64,000 nucleotides of DNA. Source: Chitinophagales bacterium. GTDB lineage: Bacteria; Bacteroidota; Bacteroidia; Chitinophagales; Chitinophagaceae. Under the pieces are notes generated by a model, which saw nothing but the letters and a program-made list of their open reading frames with translations, ran no database searches and was not told the origin of the DNA. The stretch spans positions 34,316 to 98,315 of the forward strand of contig JAATFP010000061.1 of the NCBI GenBank assembly GCA_015655125.1, given 5' to 3'. This document shows, piece by piece, positions 51,625-60,620 of the stretch (positions are counted from its first letter, which is position 1; each line of letters begins with the position of its first letter). The translations under genes and the position numbers were made by a program.

Positions 51625-52218
51625 ATGAATTATCTTGCCCATGCCTGCCTTTCATTTGAAAACGCCGCCGTTCTTACAGGCAACATGATCAGCGATTTTG
51701 TAAAGGGCAGACAGCAATATGACTATCCGAAGCAGATCTCGGCAGGAATTCAGTTGCATCGTGCGATAGATGATTTTACAGACAATCATGATGCCACCCG
51801 CAACCTTAAGGAATACTTCCGGCCCGCGTACCGGTTATATGCCGGAGCATTTGCAGATGTGACGTATGATTATTTCCTGGCGAACGACCGGCACCAGTTC
51901 GCTTCAGATGATGCGCTGATGGATTTTTCACAACATAGCTATAAGCAACTGGAAGAGTACAGCGATTGGTTCGGACCAAAGTTTGGAGTAATGTTTCCTT
52001 ATATGAAGCAACATAATTGGTTGTACAATTACCAGTTCGATTGGGGCATACAAAATAGTTTTGAAGGTGTTCGGAGAAGAAGCGCATACATTAAGGAAAC
52101 GGCTATCGCATTTGAAATATTTGTTCATCATAAAAGCAGCATGCGGGCTTGTTACGACAACTTTTTCCCCGATGTTAAAATTTTTGCAGCTGATAAATTG
52201 GAGCAATTATTGAAGTGA
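51625..52218 (+). CDS. acyl-carrier-protein phosphodiesterase-like (AcpH/DUF479)
   Basis: 197 residues. It starts MNYLAHACLSFENAAVLTGN and continues MISDFVKGRQQ, the AcpH signature. It also has SAGIQLHRAIDDFTDNH and ADVTYDYFLANDRHQF, whose His and Asp residues form the metal site of this HD-like fold. E. coli AcpH removes phosphopantetheine from ACP, but many members are uncharacterised, so the activity is only probable. It is followed closely by the DUF2911 pair. Confidence 0.82.
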   Translation: MNYLAHACLSFENAAVLTGNMISDFVKGRQQYDYPKQISAGIQLHRAIDDFTDNHDATRNLKEYFRPAYRLYAGAFADVTYDYFLANDRHQFASDDALMDFSQHSYKQLEEYSDWFGPKFGVMFPYMKQHNWLYNYQFDWGIQNSFEGVRRRSAYIKETAIAFEIFVHHKSSMRACYDNFFPDVKIFAADKLEQLLK

Positions 52219-52227
52219 TGTTTCTTT

Positions 52228-52235
52228 TATCTTTG
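52228..52235 (+). promoter_or_regulatory. -7 box for the DUF2911 pair
   Basis: TATCTTTG, exact TAnnTTTG, 17 bases before ATG 52252. Confidence 0.45.
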
Positions 52236-52251
52236 GCAAAATTTCTTATAT

Positions 52252-52815
52252 ATGAAGCGAATTGTTTTCCTGTTTTCTTTTTGTATCGCATGCTGCGCCA
52301 GTTCTTTTTCCCAATCTTCGGTTCCTGCGCTTGACAAGTCGCCACTTGACATCAGCTATTATCCGAATAATTTTACTTTGCTGAAAATTCAGGACAAGGT
52401 TACAGAGCCTGTATTGGCACGCGTGATATACAGCAGGCCGCAAAAAAACAATCGCGTCATTTTTGGCGACCTCATCGAATATGGAAAAGTGTGGCGCCTC
52501 GGTGCCAATGAAGCTACGGAAATAGAATTCTTCCAGAATGTGAAGATCAACAATTCGACGATCAAAAAAGGCAGGTACACTTTGTATACGATCCCCAATG
52601 AGGATAAATGGACGATGATATTTAATAAAGAGCTGGACACGTGGGGATCCTTTAAATATGATCAGAAAAAGGACGTGCTGCGTGTAGACGTTCCGGTGCA
52701 GAAGCAACCCGATTCAACAGAATCTTTTTCCATGTTTTTTGAAAAACTAAATAGTGGTTTCACATTGAATGCGATGTGGGACAGTTGTAAAATCTCCTTA
52801 CCAATTTCCCTGTAA
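52252..52815 (+). CDS. secreted DUF2911 protein (copy 1)
   Basis: 187 residues. The signal peptide is MKRIVFLFSFCIACCASSFS. The DUF2911 domain has SPLDISYYPNNFTLL, ARVIYSRPQKNNRVIFG, GKVWRLGANEATEIEFFQ and the beta-strand run KKGRYTLYTIPNEDKWTMI. Function is unknown; the domain is common in Bacteroidota and probably a small periplasmic beta-sandwich. The adjacent gene is a paralogue, 9 bases downstream. Confidence 0.88.
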   Translation: MKRIVFLFSFCIACCASSFSQSSVPALDKSPLDISYYPNNFTLLKIQDKVTEPVLARVIYSRPQKNNRVIFGDLIEYGKVWRLGANEATEIEFFQNVKINNSTIKKGRYTLYTIPNEDKWTMIFNKELDTWGSFKYDQKKDVLRVDVPVQKQPDSTESFSMFFEKLNSGFTLNAMWDSCKISLPISL

Positions 52816-52824
52816 TAACATTGT

Positions 52825-53463
52825 ATGCGCTTTACAAAAAACTGCTTTTATCTGATCTGTGCGATAGCAACGCTCATTTCCTGCCAGGCAAGGCCGGTTA
52901 AAGAAACCTCTAAAACCTTCGTTGATTCTGTGATCCGGCCGGAAAACAATCCTTATGTAAGCTATGATCAGTCGCCAATGGATATGAGCTATTACCCGAT
53001 CAATTATCCTTTGTTGAAAATGAACAAGCAGGATTCGCTGCAACTGGCTGCACGCGTTATTTACAGCAGGCCGCATAAAAAGAACCGTACAATTTTCAGT
53101 AAATCTCCGTCCAGCCTTTGTCAATATGGGCGCGAATGGCGCCTTGGTGCCAACGAAGCCACAGAAATAGAATTTTTCCGAAACGTAACCATCGGCGGAA
53201 AAAATGTGAGCAAAGGAAGTTACGTCTTGTACTGCGTTCCCGAAGCTGATAAATGGACGATCGCACTTAACACCAATCTCCATACATGGGGGCTTCACAT
53301 GGATACTTCGAAAGATGTATTGCGTACGGAAATTCCCGTCCGCAAACAATCTCCGGCACTCGAAGATTTTACGATCGTGTTTTCCGATTCGCCGGATGGC
53401 GCCGATCTGCTGATGGCATGGGACGACGTAAAAGCGATACTGCCCATCGTGTTTTCCAAATAA
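52825..53463 (+). CDS. DUF2911 lipoprotein (copy 2)
   Basis: 212 residues. The N terminus MRFTKNCFYLICAIATLISC is a lipoprotein signal with Cys20 as the likely lipid site, unlike copy 1. The domain repeats the same landmarks (SPMDMSYYPINYPLLKM, ARVIYSRPHKKNRTIF, EWRLGANEATEIEFFRN), with an insertion SKSPSSLCQYGR. Tandem duplication with one copy secreted and one lipidated suggests divergence in location. It shares a transcript with copy 1. Confidence 0.87.
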   Translation: MRFTKNCFYLICAIATLISCQARPVKETSKTFVDSVIRPENNPYVSYDQSPMDMSYYPINYPLLKMNKQDSLQLAARVIYSRPHKKNRTIFSKSPSSLCQYGREWRLGANEATEIEFFRNVTIGGKNVSKGSYVLYCVPEADKWTIALNTNLHTWGLHMDTSKDVLRTEIPVRKQSPALEDFTIVFSDSPDGADLLMAWDDVKAILPIVFSK

Positions 53464-53501
53464 CTTCATACTTTGATCATCTAAATACGGATATTTACAA
53501 C

Positions 53502-55361
53502 ATGTGCGGAATTGCCGGGATAATTACTCCGAATGAATCGATGATCAAACGATCTATATTGAAAAGTATGGCTGACACCCTCGCGCACCGCGGCCCGGAT
53601 GCAGAAGGTTTCTGGATGAACAGGAGCAATAATGTAGGGTTTGCACACCGCCGTTTATCGGTAATCGACCTCACTGACTCCGGCAGTCAGCCCATGCACT
53701 ACCTGCAGCGTTACACGATCGTTTACAATGGCGAAATCTACAATTACATCGAAATAAAAAAGGACCTGCAAAAAGCAGGGTATAATTTCATTTCTGCCAG
53801 CGATACCGAAGTAATTTTAGCCGCATACGATTTTTATAAGGAACGCTGCCTTCAGCATTTCGACGGAATGTTTGCATTTGCCATCTGGGATGAAAAACTC
53901 CAGCAACTTTTTTGTGCACGTGATCGTTTCGGAGAAAAACCGTTGTATTATTTCTCCAGCCCTGAAGTTTTTGCCTTCGCCAGTGAAATGAAAGCTCTGT
54001 GGGCTATCGGTATTGAAAAGACCGTGGAGAAGAAACTGATGTTGAATTATCTTTCGCTGGGACATGTTCAAAATCCGTCCAATAAATCGCAGACTTTCTT
54101 CAGCGATGTTTTTTCATTGCCTCCTGCGCATTTCGCGGTTTTTGAATTGCGAAGTATGAAACTCAGCATCAGGAATTATTGGAGCATCGACAAACAATAT
54201 ACACGCGAAATCAAGAGTGCCGACGCAGAAAGTATTCTGAAAACGCTTCTGTCGTTATCGGTTGAAAGGCGGTTGCGAAGCGATGTTCCTGTTGGAACGA
54301 GCCTTAGCGGCGGGCTGGACAGCTCTACGATCGCATATCTCGTTGATCAGTTACTTTCGAAAAAAAGCAATGCGGGTTTCAAGACATTTTCAGCTGTTTT
54401 CCCGGGATTTAAGAAAGATGAATCGGCATACATTCACGAAATGTCAGCAAGGTTGAATGCAGAAAATTTTGTAGTGACACCTACTGCCGACGAACTGATA
54501 CGCGACTTTGAAAAGCTAACCTATCACCAGGAGGAGCCTTTTACTTCCTCCAGCATTTATGCACAATTTAAAGTGTATCAGCTGGCAAAGGAAAACGGGG
54601 TAAAAGTTTTACTGGACGGGCAGGGTGCCGATGAAACGATGGCCGGTTATCATCGTTATATTCACTGGTACCTGCAGGAACTTGTGAGCCGGTACAAATT
54701 TTCACGGGCCCAGGTTGAAAATAATATCATGCGTTCGCATAATGCGGATTTTAAATGGGGCATAAAAAATATCATCGCAGCATTGTTTCCTTCACACGCC
54801 GCGATCGCATTGGAGAAAAAAGAGTATAACCATATCATTCACAATCCCGACATCAATAAAAACATGTTGATGTACCTGCGCGGCCGTGAATGGGAAGGCA
54901 TTCATAAACCGATCATAACCAAACTCAACGACATCCTCTATTTTAATACTATAGAGCTTGGATTGGAGGAGTTACTCCGGTATGCAGACCGCAATAGTAT
55001 GGCGCATGGAGTGGAAGTACGGCTGCCATTTTTAAATGCGGAGTTGGTGAGGTTTGTTTTTTCACTTTCTTCCCTCTATAAGATCAACAATGGATTTACG
55101 AAATCGATCCTCAGGTCGGTAATGGCACGCAGACTGCCGGACAACATTGTATGGCGAAGAGACAAAGTCGGCTTTGAGCCGCCACAGAAATCATGGATGG
55201 AGCAACCCCTGCTTAAAGACTATGTTCACGAAGCAAAGAAAAAACTCGTAAAAGAAAAGATCCTGAAAGAATCTGTTCTTACAAAAAAAACGCATGCGCA
55301 GCATGCTCATGAAGCAGAGAATTTTGATTGGCGGTATTTGTCGCTGGCACAGGTTTTATAG
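53502..55361 (+). CDS. asnB: asparagine synthetase (glutamine-hydrolysing)
   Basis: 619 residues from ATG 53502. Cys2 in MCGIAGII is the class II glutaminase nucleophile. RRLSVIDL, YNGEIYN and DTEVILAAY form the glutamine site. The synthetase domain has the P-loop SGGLDSSTIAY. The C terminus (LLRYADRNSMAHGVEVRLPF, RDKVGFEPP) matches AsnB-type enzymes found in surface-polysaccharide or general amidotransfer contexts as well as asparagine synthesis. With no polysaccharide genes adjacent, plain asparagine formation is the simplest reading. The gap of 38 bases from DUF2911 allows co-transcription. Confidence 0.92.
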   Translation: MCGIAGIITPNESMIKRSILKSMADTLAHRGPDAEGFWMNRSNNVGFAHRRLSVIDLTDSGSQPMHYLQRYTIVYNGEIYNYIEIKKDLQKAGYNFISASDTEVILAAYDFYKERCLQHFDGMFAFAIWDEKLQQLFCARDRFGEKPLYYFSSPEVFAFASEMKALWAIGIEKTVEKKLMLNYLSLGHVQNPSNKSQTFFSDVFSLPPAHFAVFELRSMKLSIRNYWSIDKQYTREIKSADAESILKTLLSLSVERRLRSDVPVGTSLSGGLDSSTIAYLVDQLLSKKSNAGFKTFSAVFPGFKKDESAYIHEMSARLNAENFVVTPTADELIRDFEKLTYHQEEPFTSSSIYAQFKVYQLAKENGVKVLLDGQGADETMAGYHRYIHWYLQELVSRYKFSRAQVENNIMRSHNADFKWGIKNIIAALFPSHAAIALEKKEYNHIIHNPDINKNMLMYLRGREWEGIHKPIITKLNDILYFNTIELGLEELLRYADRNSMAHGVEVRLPFLNAELVRFVFSLSSLYKINNGFTKSILRSVMARRLPDNIVWRRDKVGFEPPQKSWMEQPLLKDYVHEAKKKLVKEKILKESVLTKKTHAQHAHEAENFDWRYLSLAQVL

Positions 55362-55401
55362 TTCAAGATTGGAACTTGAAGGTTGAAAAACCTCAAAAAT
55401 T

Positions 55402-55436
55402 TCAAACCTTGAACTTCAAACCTTGAACCTTAAAAT
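55402..55436. repeat. heptanucleotide-periodic array upstream of the Cys/Met enzyme (5 units)
   Basis: tcaaacc, ttgaact, tcaaacc, ttgaacc, ttaaaat in exact 7-base register, ending 16 bases before ATG 55453. The words are the same as in the array before paaG (ttgaacc, ttaaacc), more than 34 kb away. Confidence 0.75.
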
Positions 55437-55452
55437 TTTTAATATTGAACAT

Positions 55453-56601
55453 ATGAACACACACAAGTTAGCTACAAAATTAATTCATGCCGGTGCAGAA
55501 CCTGATCCAGGTACGGGTGCGATCATGACGCCGATCTTTCAAACAAGTACATACGTTCAATCGGCGCCAGGCGTAAATAAAGGATTTGAATATGCGCGCA
55601 GCCAGAATCCGACACGCAAGGCTTTGGAAGAAGCGTTGGCCATTATTGAAAACGGGAAACATGGACTGGCTTTCAGCAGCGGTGTTGCAGCAACGGATGC
55701 CGTAATAAAATTATTAGATCCCGGCGACGAAGTGATCGCAGCTGCGGATATGTACGGCGGAACATACAGGTTGTTTACAAAGATTTTCGAAAAATTCGGC
55801 ATCAAATTCATTTATGTAGATACAACGGATGTTTCGAATGTAGAAGCGGCCATTTCAAAAAGTACCAAACTTATCTGGCTGGAAACGCCTACCAACCCGC
55901 TGATGAATATTACCGATATCAGTGCGGTTTCAGTGGTTGCAAAAAAGGCCGGCGCCATACTTTGTGTAGACAATACTTTCGCATCGCCATATCTTCAAAA
56001 TCCGCTCGACCTCGGCGCGGATATCGTCATGCATTCTTCAACAAAATACCTAGGTGGCCACAGCGATGTGATCCAGGGTGCATTGATCATGAAGGACGAC
56101 AAGCTTCGCGAGCAGTTATATTTCATTCAGAAAAGTTGTGGCGCTGTTCCCGGGCCGATGGATTGTTTTTTAGTTTTACGCGGAATCAAAACACTCGGTG
56201 TGCGCATGAAGCAACATTGCGAAAATGGTATCCGGGTTGCCCATTATCTCAGAAACCATGCAAAGGTGGAAAGAGTATACTGGTGCGGCTTCGAAGATCA
56301 TCCTAATTACGGAATCGCTAAAAAACAAATGCGTGGTTTTGGCGGTATGTTGAGCTTTACTTTAAAAGATAACAGCATCGAAGCGGCCAATAAAGTACTT
56401 TCTTCCACAAAATTATTTTCTCTTGCGGAGAGCCTGGGCGGTGTTGAAAGTCTTATCAATCATCCTGCAAGCATGACACACGCAAGTATTCCCCGCGAGG
56501 AACGCCTCAAAGTGGGATTGACGGATGGTTTAATAAGGTTGAGCGTAGGTATCGAAGACGCGGATGACCTGATCGCAGATCTGGAAAAGGCAATCGGGTA
56601 G
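55453..56601 (+). CDS. cystathionine gamma-synthase/lyase-family PLP enzyme
   Basis: 382 residues from ATG 55453. A Cys/Met-metabolism fold-type I PLP protein: YARSQNPTR tether, FSSGVAATDAVI, D-x-Y-GGTYRLF, WLETPTNPL, and the PLP lysine Lys198 in HSSTKYLGGHSD. ESLINHPASMTHASIPREER is present in both cystathionine gamma-synthases and lyases, so the exact reaction, transsulfuration in one direction or the other, cannot be fixed. The in-frame ATG at 55423 lies inside the repeat leader and is rejected. Confidence 0.87.
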   Translation: MNTHKLATKLIHAGAEPDPGTGAIMTPIFQTSTYVQSAPGVNKGFEYARSQNPTRKALEEALAIIENGKHGLAFSSGVAATDAVIKLLDPGDEVIAAADMYGGTYRLFTKIFEKFGIKFIYVDTTDVSNVEAAISKSTKLIWLETPTNPLMNITDISAVSVVAKKAGAILCVDNTFASPYLQNPLDLGADIVMHSSTKYLGGHSDVIQGALIMKDDKLREQLYFIQKSCGAVPGPMDCFLVLRGIKTLGVRMKQHCENGIRVAHYLRNHAKVERVYWCGFEDHPNYGIAKKQMRGFGGMLSFTLKDNSIEAANKVLSSTKLFSLAESLGGVESLINHPASMTHASIPREERLKVGLTDGLIRLSVGIEDADDLIADLEKAIG

Positions 56602-56904
56602 TGATAATTTTATAATGGATAATTTTTCCGGAAATTAAGTAACGATAAAGTGTAAATGCCCGCACCGGGAAGCTAAAATAAATTTATTCTCAGATTTTTT
56701 CGGATCGTTGCGCTACAGGGTTTTTCCATTATAACAAGTTATAGCTATCGATCTATTCGTGGAAAAAATCGGCTGGATCGGTTCTGTATTGATCGTGGGA
56801 ACCAATGCCTCCATATCTATGGTGCCTGGAAAGCACCCCCAAAAAATTACATCTTATCAAATCTGATTGGCAGCACTTTTTAAACCCGATCGTAAAGAAA
56901 ATAC
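56602..56904. other. 303-base region with a possible gene remnant
   Basis: Starts with ataattttataatggataat, the same words as at 31685-31712. From 56759 to a stop at 56866 one frame reads VEKIGWIGSVLIVGTNASIS, which faintly resembles the EKIGW...GANDGIVS start of VIT-family metal transporters. There is no start codon or continuation, so at most it is a relic. Nothing else is recognised. Confidence 0.25.
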
Positions 56905-57675
56905 TTGAATAAGAAACTACAGCAATTTTTAGAAGCAAAGGCCGAAGAATATAACCGGCCGCAATTTGTAGTGGCTGACCCTGTGAGCGTCCCACATCGT
57001 TTTTCTAAAAAACAAGACATCGAGATCTCGGCTTTTTTTGCTGCCATATTTGCCTGGGGAAACCGGACGACCATCATCAACAAAACAAATGAACTGATGC
57101 AATTGATGGACAATTCGCCATACGAATTTTGTATCGACCACAACGACAACGACCTCAAAAGATTATTGCATTTCAAACACCGTACTTTTAACACTACTGA
57201 CCTTTTATATTTTGTGTCTTTCTTTAAAATGCATTACCGAGGCAACGATAGCCTGGAAGCGGCTTTCAGCAAATGGATGAAAAACGATGACCGAAATACT
57301 GAAAACGCATTGAACGGATTTTATCAATATTTTTTTTCATTGGAAGATGTTCCGAACCGCACCTTAAAGCACATTGCCTCACCGGCAAAAAATTCTACGT
57401 GCAAACGAATCAGTATGTTTCTGCGATGGATGGTGAGGGATGATAACAACGGTGTAGATTTTGGAATATGGAAAAATATGTCGCCGTCACAATTGATTAT
57501 CCCGCTGGATGTGCATGTGGCGCGGGTTGCGCGACAATTCAATCTTATTCAGAGAAAGCAAACGGATTGGCTCACCGCCGTTGAACTTACTGAAGAAATG
57601 AAATCGATCGACCCAAAAGATCCCTGTAAATTTGACTTTGCCTTGTTTGCATTGGGAGTGATTGAGCGATTTTAG
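56905..57675 (+). CDS. TIGR02757/DUF2400 family protein
   Basis: 256 residues. Family landmarks are DPVSVPHRFSKKQDIEISAF, IFAWGNRTTIINK, CKRISMFLRWMVRDDN and LIIPLDVHVARVARQF. Function is unknown; the helical layout with a conserved central LRWMVR and LDVHV recalls HhH-type DNA glycosylases, but that is only a suggestion. The only usable start is TTG 56905. It converges on the receptor gene across a large inverted repeat. Confidence 0.85.
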   Translation: MNKKLQQFLEAKAEEYNRPQFVVADPVSVPHRFSKKQDIEISAFFAAIFAWGNRTTIINKTNELMQLMDNSPYEFCIDHNDNDLKRLLHFKHRTFNTTDLLYFVSFFKMHYRGNDSLEAAFSKWMKNDDRNTENALNGFYQYFFSLEDVPNRTLKHIASPAKNSTCKRISMFLRWMVRDDNNGVDFGIWKNMSPSQLIIPLDVHVARVARQFNLIQRKQTDWLTAVELTEEMKSIDPKDPCKFDFALFALGVIERF

Positions 57676-57781
57676 TTTGTTCGTCGCGGCGAAAAGAGAA
57701 AATAGAGTTTACTGCAGAGAAACAATAAAATATTACTCCGGGAAAACTCTATTTTCTCTTTTCACTGCGGTTTAAACTAAA
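57671..57781. repeat. long inverted repeat filling a convergent gap
   Basis: Arms gaaaagagaaaatagagttt (57691-57710) and its perfect complement aaactctattttctcttttc (57744-57763), 20 bp each with a 33-base loop. Outer words tttagttt (57671) and aaactaaa (57774) extend the symmetry to both stop codons. It would act as a hairpin at the 3' end of either transcript. Confidence 0.85.
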
Positions 57782-60590
57782 ACAAAAACAACCTTTCCCT
57801 TCCGCCCACTTTTTTCTTGGCGCCATATGGCCGGATATTGTATGTGAGCGTAGCCAAACCGTATTGCGACAATGTATTTGTCTGATACACCGTAAGCATA
57901 TTGCGATTCACGTAAGAGTAAGTGTTGCGGTTCGTTTTCAAAATATCGAACACATATAGTTTCAAAACAAGCGCTTCGCTTTTCAGCATCGTGTAATTGA
58001 CTGCTGCGTTCCAACGGACAATGTTTCTCAGGGTGCTGCTGGTAAGACTATTGTTGTAAGAATAATTCATTTGTGTTTCCCAAATGATATGTTTAGGCCA
58101 CCTGATAACAAGTTCGTTGTCGAACCACGTGTACTTTATTTTGATCTTTTTGAAAGCATCGTTGGTGTATTCCGTAAAATTATATCCCTGGCTCACAGAA
58201 GTGTTGAACTCCACTTTATCATTGAAGTTGAGATTTACACCTACCCAATTGTTGTAATTGAAAGTACTCTGCCAGCTGTTTACTTCATTATAAATAAGCC
58301 TGTTTCGGTTGTAGTTGTAATTGCCGCCAAAATTCCATGAAAAGATGAATTTCTGATTGTTTTTATATTGCTTGTTTACATTGAAGTTGACATAAAAATT
58401 CTTACTGCCATCGGCGTTTACCGGCATAGAGGTCTGCACTCCCTGAGCATCCACATTGATTTTTTGTACTACGTCATTATTTGTAAACGAACCGCTACTC
58501 CATAAATTAATGTACAGGTTTTTCTTCGGGTCATTGAAATTATAACTCAGCGATACATTGTTTCTTTCTATAGGAACTAGGTTGGTATTACCTTTGGTAA
58601 TGAAATAAGGGTTGGTGTTATCTGTGATCGGAATAAGCGATGTGTAGGAAGGCATTGAAATATCCTTGTTGTAATTAAATGAAAGTTTTTTATAAACGAT
58701 GCTCAAAGCCGGTAGCAGGTCACTTTGTTTCTGACGAATGGTTTCAGGCAGAGATGCAAGTTTATTATTAAAGGACTGGATCAATACCCGCGCCGTGGGT
58801 GTGATGGTAAAATCCTTCCATTTGAATTCGAGCCCCGCATTACCGGTAAATCTACCACCGGTTCTCTGGAACCTGCTGCTTAGATCAACGTTAAGCGAAT
58901 CATATTTATCGCCGGCAGCATTTTTATTAAATGTGTTAACAGTATTAGACAAATGACTGTAATCGTATCTTCCGCCAATGCGTGCGGTCATCACTTTTGT
59001 AAGCGGTTCGCTATAATTAAAAGAAACATTTGCATCCGTTCTTGGGATTCTTTCTACGCGCAATTGAGAGTAGTTACTGTCAAATGCATTCGGGTATAGA
59101 TATTGGATATAAGAGTCGGTGCTGTAGTCGTTATACCGGTTGTTTACATCCAGTGCCTGGTTAAAATTAAAACGACGGCCCTTCTTCTTTTTCGACAACC
59201 GCGTAAGGCTCACATTGTGCCGGTAATAATATGTTTTGGCAGGATTGTTTTGAAAAACATTTCCTGTTGTTAAGGCGCCCAAAAGATTGTTTTCGCTATT
59301 CACGTCGCTGATGCGCTGCTCATCCTGCAAACCTATTGTATAATTTGCATTGACCAGAATATTCGTCACCGAATCCGGCTTCAGTCGTGCGCCGATACCG
59401 ATGTTGTGTGCATTGGTTTCTACGCCGCCACCGAGTACGGTATTGTTTTTTACGATTGTATCGCCGTTAAACTGGCTGATGTTCGTAACGTTTGTTCTGT
59501 CTACATTAATATTTCCACGAAAATACTGCAGGTAAAACGAGCGCTTCGTATTTGGGGTATGATTGAGATTGATGCCATATCCTTTGCTGGTGGTAACGCC
59601 GCCATAGTTTTGCATGCCGCCGAAATTTACCCCGTTGATTGAAACGCCGCTTCCATTGGGATTGTTCCAGATGCTTGTACTGTTACTGTTGCTATTTGCA
59701 CGATTTCTTTCCATACCACCGGCCTGCATCAACTCAGTATAACTGAATCCAGGCTTGTTGAGGTTGTTGAGATAACCCAACAGGCTTACCTGCAATGTGT
59801 CGCGGTAAATGTTGGCGATACCGCCTGCTTCATATAATTTACCTGTTCCGCCGCCGGCGTACATTTTTCCAAACCACCCTTTCTTGATGCCTTTTTTTAA
59901 AGTAATGTTTACCACTTTTCCAACGTTGTTGGGATTGTCGTCACCGCTGCGCATCATTTCTTCTTTATCGTCTGTCACCTGGATTTTATCGATCACATTT
60001 GCGGGAAGATTTCTTGTTGCCATTTTCGGGTCGTCACCAAAAAATGATTTCCCGTCTACTGTTATTTTGTTAACCGGTTTTCCATTCACAACAATATTGC
60101 CGTCCTTGTCGACCTGTACGCCTGGTAATTTTTTCAAAAGATCTTCTACCAAAGCATTGGGCAGTGTTTTGAATGCCGATGCATTAAATTCAACGGTATC
60201 TTTTCTGATCACTACCGGTGGCCTCTCTGCAAATACGATTACTTCATCCAGTGATTTGGATGCTGGCAACAACAGCACGGTGCCAATATCAATTGTTGAC
60301 TCATCACTGGTGAGTGTAAATTCTTTCCTAAAAGCGGCATACCCGGAAACGGTCACCACTGCGCGGCAGTTTACATTAAACGGAAGTCCGGGTATTTTAA
60401 ATTCACCATCCGGATTACTCAATCGATACGTGATAATGGCGGTGTCTGCGGCGCGAAAAACGGTAACGGTGGCGAGGCCAACAGGCGCTTTGGAAGAAGA
60501 ATCGGTCAATTTACCCTTGAATGTTCCCTGTGCTGTTGCGGTAAGAGCAAAGCAGTAGCTACATGAAAGTAGCATGAGTAGTTTTTTCAT
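57777..60590 (-). CDS. outer-membrane beta-barrel receptor (TonB-dependent-like, carboxypeptidase-regulatory N domain)
   Basis: 937 residues. The signal peptide MKKLLMLLSCSYCFALTATAQ is followed by a carboxypeptidase-regulatory-like domain (FKGKLTDSSSKAPVGLATVT to GTVLLLPASKSL). A plug domain comes next: LPNALVEDLLKKLPGVQVDKDGNI, PVNKITVDGKSFFGDDPKMA, NLPANVIDKIQVTDDKEE. The rest is a long barrel rich in alternating aromatic strands. No clear TonB box is seen before the plug. It is last in the ECF sigma operon, so it is probably under that sigma factor's control. Ligand unknown. Confidence 0.88.
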   Translation of the reverse strand: MKKLLMLLSCSYCFALTATAQGTFKGKLTDSSSKAPVGLATVTVFRAADTAIITYRLSNPDGEFKIPGLPFNVNCRAVVTVSGYAAFRKEFTLTSDESTIDIGTVLLLPASKSLDEVIVFAERPPVVIRKDTVEFNASAFKTLPNALVEDLLKKLPGVQVDKDGNIVVNGKPVNKITVDGKSFFGDDPKMATRNLPANVIDKIQVTDDKEEMMRSGDDNPNNVGKVVNITLKKGIKKGWFGKMYAGGGTGKLYEAGGIANIYRDTLQVSLLGYLNNLNKPGFSYTELMQAGGMERNRANSNSNSTSIWNNPNGSGVSINGVNFGGMQNYGGVTTSKGYGINLNHTPNTKRSFYLQYFRGNINVDRTNVTNISQFNGDTIVKNNTVLGGGVETNAHNIGIGARLKPDSVTNILVNANYTIGLQDEQRISDVNSENNLLGALTTGNVFQNNPAKTYYYRHNVSLTRLSKKKKGRRFNFNQALDVNNRYNDYSTDSYIQYLYPNAFDSNYSQLRVERIPRTDANVSFNYSEPLTKVMTARIGGRYDYSHLSNTVNTFNKNAAGDKYDSLNVDLSSRFQRTGGRFTGNAGLEFKWKDFTITPTARVLIQSFNNKLASLPETIRQKQSDLLPALSIVYKKLSFNYNKDISMPSYTSLIPITDNTNPYFITKGNTNLVPIERNNVSLSYNFNDPKKNLYINLWSSGSFTNNDVVQKINVDAQGVQTSMPVNADGSKNFYVNFNVNKQYKNNQKFIFSWNFGGNYNYNRNRLIYNEVNSWQSTFNYNNWVGVNLNFNDKVEFNTSVSQGYNFTEYTNDAFKKIKIKYTWFDNELVIRWPKHIIWETQMNYSYNNSLTSSTLRNIVRWNAAVNYTMLKSEALVLKLYVFDILKTNRNTYSYVNRNMLTVYQTNTLSQYGLATLTYNIRPYGAKKKVGGRERLFLF

Positions 60591-60620
60591 GAAATATATT
60601 TAAATGGCTATACTTTATTT

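Noticed and set aside
59809..60558. A 249-codon open frame antisense to the receptor gene
   Set aside because: Low-complexity Ser/Thr/Phe-rich reading of a conserved plug region on the other strand.
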